Shown here: positions 14,403-17,904 of the stretch, piece after piece
Position numbering within the stretch: position 1 is the first letter of the stretch
How the letters are laid out: each line of letters begins with the position of its first letter
From: JAYYZW01 sp036339995
Lineage (GTDB): Bacteria > Pseudomonadota > Gammaproteobacteria > Ga0077536
Assembly (NCBI GenBank): GCA_036339995.1
Contig: JAYYZW010000046.1
Location: 1-17,904, forward strand
Length of the DNA: 17,904 nt
Direction: 5' to 3'
Notes under the pieces: generated by a model
What the model was told of the DNA's origin: nothing
Seen by the model: the letters and a program-made list of their open reading frames with translations, nothing else
The model's database searches: none
Position numbers and translations under genes: made by a program

Positions 14403-16298
14403 TCAGAGCATGTCTGGATAAAGGTTTTTGCCACGCAGTTCCACGCCCAGTTTGTATCCCGGAATGGAGAGTTCACCGTCTTCGAAAGCGATCGCATCCT
14501 CGTCGATCAACGCTTCGCCGAAGCGGTAGATCGGTTGCATCGGGCCAGCATGACATTCGCTGTCGTAGGCCAGTGCTTCGGCTTCAACCACCTCGCGCTT
14601 AGCGCGGTAGGTGGCCATCGCCTTCGCACCATATCGTTTTGTCAGCATCGCTTCGGTGGCCGCAGGCGAGACCACTGTTCCAGTCGCGTTGTTGCCGCCA
14701 AAGCCCTTTGAATTAAGAAAGGCGATCTGCGCACGCTCGCCAAGATCGACGTCTAACAGCGGAATGTTGAGGCGCTCGTTATAAAGATCATCGGCCAGAC
14801 GGTCCAGTGTTTTGATGCCAGGCAGAATGCCGTGCCGCAGCACACCGAGCGCATTCACCAACTGATCGCCGCTTGCGGGAGCGAGCGGGTGGCCGACGAA
14901 AGCCTTCACCGCCGTCACCGGCCATTCCTGGATCTCAAATGCTGTCGCGACGAGGTCGAGGATGCGTGTTTCTGTCGTCCGGTTTTGCGGTGTGCTGGAT
15001 CCGTGTGCCTGAACAAAGCTTCGCTCGCGCACGGCAGCGTCCCCGAACAGCGAACATGCGCCTGCGACCGCTTTTCCTAGGGTGATGTAATTGCCCGGGC
15101 CCGGCGCCGATATGGATTTTTTGAAACCATCGGCGTTGACGAATACGTCCGTGACGGCGCCGTGGATCTGAGCCCCCAGTTGCACTGCCAGCGCGTCATC
15201 CATCAGCACGAAATATTGTCCGGATTCGCCGAGCGTGAAGCCGCAGTTCTCACCGAACGGCCGGCTGGCGCGCCGGTAGTCGGGCGTGTCGCTGCCATCG
15301 AGCCGGCACAGGTTGTCGTCGGTGGCGAGCGCGCTCATCGCGGCGTAACCTTCGATGATCTCCGGAACCAGCGGTGCCTCGCCGTTACCGACCACAACGA
15401 TCCGCCGGCGCCCGCTTTGGATGTCCTCAACGGCAAGGCGCAGGTTGTAGAGAAATGTGGCACAGGCGCCCGCATTAGCACCCGTGGTACCGACGCTGCC
15501 GAGTACATAAGCGTTGACGAAATCGGCGGGCATGGTATTCAAGCCGAGCGGGAGTTGTTTCGAGCTGACACGATTGCCGCGCAATCGTGCCTGCAGCATC
15601 CCACCGGTACCGTTGCCGTCAAGTTGCGCCATTGCGCTGGCGGCATAGACTGCGATTTCGTCAGGACGTACCGTTTGCACAATGGTCGACCATTCGATAC
15701 CCATCGAACGAACTGCATCGGACGCGGCGATGATCACGAGCTGCAAACCGCGCGGATGAAATCGTGATTTGTAGAGTGCTGCGGGATCAAAGCCCGACGG
15801 CAACTGTCCGGCAGACTGCACGGCCAGCTTGCGCCGCGTCTCGACCCACAGCTGACCGCACTCGACCTGCACGACGACCCGTCCCTCCGCCTTGGAAACG
15901 ACCTGCCAGCCGGCGGGTAGCGGATCGGGCAGATCGCGCTCGCCGATGGTGAGGATGCTCTGCGTACCGCCAACGACGGTGATAGCGAGCGGCGTATTTC
16001 CCGGCACGCTGTCCGGATCGAAGTGAGTGGTCTCCAAGCGCCGGATGAGCGTTCCCGCGAGGACCTTCGCCTCGAGTTCCGCGTAGGCTGGCGAGTCGAT
16101 TTCGGCGCCGTCCGGCGCGCGCAGTTCGCCGTTCCGCTCGAAGGCGAGATTCATCATCGAAGAGAGTGCGGTAACGGTGGTGCGGCGGCGACGCCGATCG
16201 AGGCTTTCCCAGATGATCCGGTCGTAAGCGTGGTGAAACGAAGAACGACCGGCAGGTCCGACGCCCCCGAAGCCAACGATCACGGGCAATCGAGTCAT
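14403..16298 (-). CDS. fabY: FabY-like beta-ketoacyl-ACP synthase
   Basis: 631 residues from the ATG at 16298, chosen because GGGAGGAG (16310-16303) lies just upstream and because MTRLPVIVGFGGVGPAGRSS is the typical start of the long FabY group; an in-frame start at 16331 adds 11 unneeded residues. This group, described in Pseudomonas aeruginosa (PA5174), starts fatty-acid synthesis by condensing acetyl-CoA with malonyl-ACP. The thiolase-fold catalytic residues are present: nucleophile Cys279 in NAGACATF, His432 in QAHGSSTPQN, and His470 in KAFVGHPLAP with Lys465, plus the C-terminal GFGGNN. Length fits FabY (~630) rather than FabB/F (~410). It is divergent from an AraC-type regulator gene and cotranscribed with a thioesterase and CWC protein. 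The assignment to the family is firm; fabY as the physiological name is probable. Confidence 0.92.
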   Translation of the reverse strand: MTRLPVIVGFGGVGPAGRSSFHHAYDRIIWESLDRRRRRTTVTALSSMMNLAFERNGELRAPDGAEIDSPAYAELEAKVLAGTLIRRLETTHFDPDSVPGNTPLAITVVGGTQSILTIGERDLPDPLPAGWQVVSKAEGRVVVQVECGQLWVETRRKLAVQSAGQLPSGFDPAALYKSRFHPRGLQLVIIAASDAVRSMGIEWSTIVQTVRPDEIAVYAASAMAQLDGNGTGGMLQARLRGNRVSSKQLPLGLNTMPADFVNAYVLGSVGTTGANAGACATFLYNLRLAVEDIQSGRRRIVVVGNGEAPLVPEIIEGYAAMSALATDDNLCRLDGSDTPDYRRASRPFGENCGFTLGESGQYFVLMDDALAVQLGAQIHGAVTDVFVNADGFKKSISAPGPGNYITLGKAVAGACSLFGDAAVRERSFVQAHGSSTPQNRTTETRILDLVATAFEIQEWPVTAVKAFVGHPLAPASGDQLVNALGVLRHGILPGIKTLDRLADDLYNERLNIPLLDVDLGERAQIAFLNSKGFGGNNATGTVVSPAATEAMLTKRYGAKAMATYRAKREVVEAEALAYDSECHAGPMQPIYRFGEALIDEDAIAFEDGELSIPGYKLGVELRGKNLYPDML

Positions 16299-16302
16299 GC
16301 AA

Positions 16303-16310
16303 CTCCTCCC
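16303..16310 (-). promoter_or_regulatory. Ribosome binding site of the FabY-like gene
   Basis: GGGAGGAG on the minus strand, with the GGAGG core 6 nt before the ATG at 16298. It is one of the best Shine-Dalgarno matches in the window and decides the start over the in-frame codon at 16331. Confidence 0.85.
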
Positions 16311-16359
16311 CATTAATACTCTCAATTGCATTCTATGAAGTGTCGGGGTGGCTGTTTTA

Positions 16360-16388
16360 GGCCAAATGCGCCATATTATTGGCCATAT
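16360..16388. promoter_or_regulatory. Repeat cluster in the divergent fabY-regulator intergenic region (putative operator)
   Basis: The 115-bp region between the two divergent genes holds three direct repeats: GCCAAAT (16361-16367), GCCATAT (16370-16376) and GCCATAT (16382-16388). It also holds a perfect dyad, GGCCAA (16360-16365) and TTGGCC (16379-16384), separated by 13 bp. AraC-family proteins often bind tandem direct repeats, so this is a candidate site for the adjacent regulator. No convincing -35/-10 pair for either gene was found. Confidence 0.5.
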
Positions 16389-16413
16389 AGGACGCGCAAC
16401 CCGGATCGATTGA

Positions 16414-17457
16414 ATGCCCGAGATCGCTAATCACGACGTGCTCAGGATAGGGCTCGTGCTGACGCCCGGCATGCTGACTACAGGTACCGCCTTGCCGTAC
16501 GAGATGTGGGCCGCAGCGGACGATTACCGGCGGGGCAGACGATGCGGGGGCCGCCCGGCGTGCCTGCGACTCGTTTCCTGCGGCGAAGATCTTTCCGATC
16601 AGTTCGGCCGCCTGCCTATTACGCCGAACTGCATGCTCGACAGCCGTCCCGATTTCGATGTCGTCTATTTACCGGCGTTGTGGCGGAACCCAACTCGAAG
16701 CGGCGTCGTCAGGGCAAGGCTGAGGCCGTGGTTGGTCCGGCAGTTCGAACGCGGAGCGGATATTGCGGCCGTCGGCACCGGTGTCAGTCTGCTGGCGGCG
16801 TCTGGATTGCTGGACGGCAAAGCGGCGACGACACATTGGCACTATTTCGAAACGTTCGAACGGGAATTCCCCCAGGTCGATCTGAAACGGCAGTTCTTCA
16901 TCACGCAGGCGGGGTCGCTGTACTGTGCGGCGAGTATCAATTCACTAGCTGACGTGACGGTGAACCTGATTGAACGTGTATACGATCGCGCCACCGCTCA
17001 TCACGTCGAACGAAATTTTTCGCATGAGATCCGGCGTACCTACGAGGAATACCGGTACATGGATGGCGAGAACTCGTCGCTAGATGACGAACTCGTCGTC
17101 GAAGCGCAGGCCTGGATCGAAAACAACCTGTCGGCCCAGATCACCGTCGCCGAACTCGCCGCGCGCCTGCGTATCAGTTCCCGTACCCTCAACCGGCGCT
17201 TTCTTGCCGCGCTGGGCACCAGTCCACGTTCGTTTTGGCAGCGGGAACGTGTCAGGTTTGCAAAAGGATTACTGGAAAACACAAATCTAACGATCAGCGA
17301 GGTCGCGTACCGCGTCGGTTACGAAGACGCGGGTCATTTCGCGCGTTTGTTCGGACGGGAAATGTCCGTTACCCCCTCAGAGTACCGCCAGACGGTACGT
17401 GCCAAGCTGTTTCGGGCAGGGTTGCCTAGTGCGCCGTCCCGCGAACAACTTCCATAA
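16414..17457 (+). CDS. GlxA-family AraC-type transcriptional regulator
   Basis: 347 residues. Residues ~10-190 form a DJ-1/PfpI (class I glutamine amidotransferase-like) domain: LRIGLVLTPGM, DVVYLPALW and GLLDGKAATTHWHYFETFEREFP are typical of the GlxA/FtrA group. The position of the DJ-1 nucleophile is GTG (121-123) where many relatives have CTG, so it has no Cys there and should be a ligand-sensing rather than a catalytic domain. The C-terminus is an AraC-type DNA-binding domain with two HTH motifs: ITVAELAARLRISSRTLNRRF (243-263) and NLTISEVAYRVGYEDAGHFARLF (291-313), ending in TPSEYRQ. It is divergent from the fabY gene, 115 bp away, with repeats between them, so it probably controls that operon and perhaps itself. 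There is no strong Shine-Dalgarno before the ATG at 16414. Confidence 0.93.
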   Translation: MPEIANHDVLRIGLVLTPGMLTTGTALPYEMWAAADDYRRGRRCGGRPACLRLVSCGEDLSDQFGRLPITPNCMLDSRPDFDVVYLPALWRNPTRSGVVRARLRPWLVRQFERGADIAAVGTGVSLLAASGLLDGKAATTHWHYFETFEREFPQVDLKRQFFITQAGSLYCAASINSLADVTVNLIERVYDRATAHHVERNFSHEIRRTYEEYRYMDGENSSLDDELVVEAQAWIENNLSAQITVAELAARLRISSRTLNRRFLAALGTSPRSFWQRERVRFAKGLLENTNLTISEVAYRVGYEDAGHFARLFGREMSVTPSEYRQTVRAKLFRAGLPSAPSREQLP

Positions 17458-17467
17458 TTCGCTGGTC

Positions 17468-17547
17468 TTTTTCGTCCCCGACGGCGTTGCTCGTCCTTGC
17501 GTAGAGGCCGCTACGCGGCGTCCTCGCGCCTTGCCAGGAACGAAAAA
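17468..17547. repeat. Imperfect 80-bp palindromic (REP-like) element
   Basis: Outer arms TTTTTCGT (17468-17475) and ACGAAAAA (17540-17547) are exact inverse complements. The centre is a perfect hairpin, GCGTAG (17499-17504) and CTACGC (17511-17516), around a 6-nt loop. The DNA between the outer arms and the hairpin matches only in part. It starts 11 bases after the regulator's stop. On either strand the outer end lacks a following T-run, so it is not a classical terminator; it looks like a dispersed intergenic palindrome of the REP/BIME sort. Confidence 0.55.
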
Positions 17548-17599
17548 TCCGGTGCGACTTACGCAACTTTTTCGCGGGACGATACACTAGAGCACCGGA

Positions 17600-17616
17600 T
17601 GTCAAAAAATTTTACA
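17600..17616 (+). promoter_or_regulatory. Dyad TGTCAA-N5-TTTACA, copy 1 (putative operator)
   Basis: TGTCAA and TTTACA flank a 5-bp spacer to form a near-perfect dyad (the ideal form would be TGTAAA-N5-TTTACA). The same 17-mer recurs 102 bp downstream with 14 of 17 identities. It lies about 180 bp upstream of a sigma-54-like promoter, where enhancer sites are usually found. Confidence 0.45.
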
Positions 17617-17701
17617 CTGCAGCGAAATGACGGGAACTTTTTTTAAAACAGAGAGTTATATACAAAAAATTGACTTCTAAGCGCGCCACCGGCGCCAAAA
17701 T

Positions 17702-17718
17702 TGTCAAGAATCTTTACA
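17702..17718 (+). promoter_or_regulatory. Dyad TGTCAA-N5-TTTACA, copy 2 (putative operator)
   Basis: This second copy of the dyad differs from copy 1 only in the 5-bp spacer region. It ends about 64 bp before the sigma-54-like -24 box. A weaker, inverted relative may lie at 17659-17675, and a TGTAAA half-site at 17801-17806. Confidence 0.45.
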
Positions 17719-17781
17719 AAATCAGAGTGGTCGTGTTTGCCGTCTCGATAAAACTCTTTATAAATGAATGACCTATTGAGT

Positions 17782-17796
17782 TGGCAACCTTATCGC
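17782..17796 (+). promoter_or_regulatory. Candidate sigma-54 (-24/-12) promoter
   Basis: TGGCAACCTTATCGC resembles the consensus TGGCAC-N5-TTGC: the invariant GG and GC have the right spacing, the -24 box matches 5 of 6 bases and the -12 box 3 of 4. It points to the right, toward an unseen gene. Upstream repeated dyads strengthen the case, but one such match is expected by chance from time to time. Confidence 0.35.
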
Positions 17797-17904
17797 CCTG
17801 TGTAAAGCCGACGGGCCCGGTCCCGTTACTACCGGCGTGCTGCGCGGTTGAGTACCGAGGCGAGTATTGACATCGGCCGCGTCATGTTCACGGCCATTCA
17901 ATGT

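Larger units (their letters stand above)
17458..17904. other. Non-coding region, 447 bp, probably a control region
   Basis: No convincing gene is seen on either strand here. The first part is a GC-rich imperfect palindrome, then an AT-rich section (17600-17780) with repeated TGTCAA...TTTACA dyads, then a sigma-54-like promoter candidate followed by ~100 bp of GC-rich leader to the window edge. An ATG at 17884 opens a frame that runs off the end without an obvious ribosome binding site; it is too short to call. Confidence 0.6.

Noticed and set aside
17713..17745. Second sigma-54-like site (TGGTCGTGTTTGCC)
   Set aside because: The GG to GC spacing is 2 bp too short for a -24/-12 promoter.
17880..17904. 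Start of a gene at the ATG at 17884
   Set aside because: Only seven codons are visible, with no ribosome binding site upstream.
1..17904. CRISPR array, insertion sequence or prophage
   Set aside because: No regularly spaced repeats, transposase or phage-type protein was found on either strand.

Overview
The window looks like the chromosome of a GC-rich gammaproteobacterium. It holds the end of an rRNA operon whose 23S tail is of gamma/betaproteobacterial type, a FabY-type ketoacyl synthase (a gammaproteobacterial alternative FAS initiation enzyme), and short-spaced genes with many GTG/TTG starts. No phage, transposase, CRISPR or tRNA gene was seen. Genus cannot be told from this sequence alone.

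Layout. (1) 1-417, plus strand: last ~110 nt of 23S rRNA, a tRNA-free spacer, 5S rRNA and a strong intrinsic terminator. (2) 420-572, minus strand: a decayed response-regulator receiver fragment cut off at the rrn terminator. (3) 696-13593, minus strand: twelve tightly packed genes, nearly all envelope proteins. In transcription order they are a periplasmic TPR protein with a TonB-like C-terminus, a Pro/Gly-rich lipoprotein, a lipoprotein resembling the CsgG/FlgO/LpoB class, a membrane-anchored TPR protein with a PEGA-like tail, a membrane-anchored five-PEGA/SUMF1 protein, a 78-residue secreted protein, a MotA/TolQ/ExbB proton-channel subunit, a degenerate Hsp70/actin-like protein with an FHA-like tail, two paralogous ExbD-like/von Willebrand A fusions, and two more lipoproteins. 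(4) 13733-16298, minus strand: CWC cysteine-rich protein, PaaI-type thioesterase and FabY-like ketoacyl synthase, probably one operon read FabY first. (5) 16414-17457, plus strand: a divergent GlxA/AraC-type regulator. (6) 17458-17904: a non-coding stretch with a REP-like palindrome, two copies of a TGTCAA-N5-TTTACA dyad and a sigma-54-like promoter, probably the control region of a gene beyond the window.

Main interpretation. The twelve-gene cluster contains the parts of a proton-motive-force-driven envelope machine: an ExbB-like stator, two ExbD-like single-TM subunits whose periplasmic part is a coiled coil plus a vWA adhesion domain, and a TonB-like C-terminal domain on a periplasmic TPR protein. 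Around them sit inner-membrane PEGA/SUMF1/TPR proteins, a cytoplasmic actin/Hsp70-like protein and four predicted lipoproteins. I do not recognise it as a named system (not Tol-Pal, classical TonB-ExbBD, Mot or Zorya). Its function is not visible from sequence; force transmission from the inner membrane to the cell wall or outer membrane is an inference from the domains.
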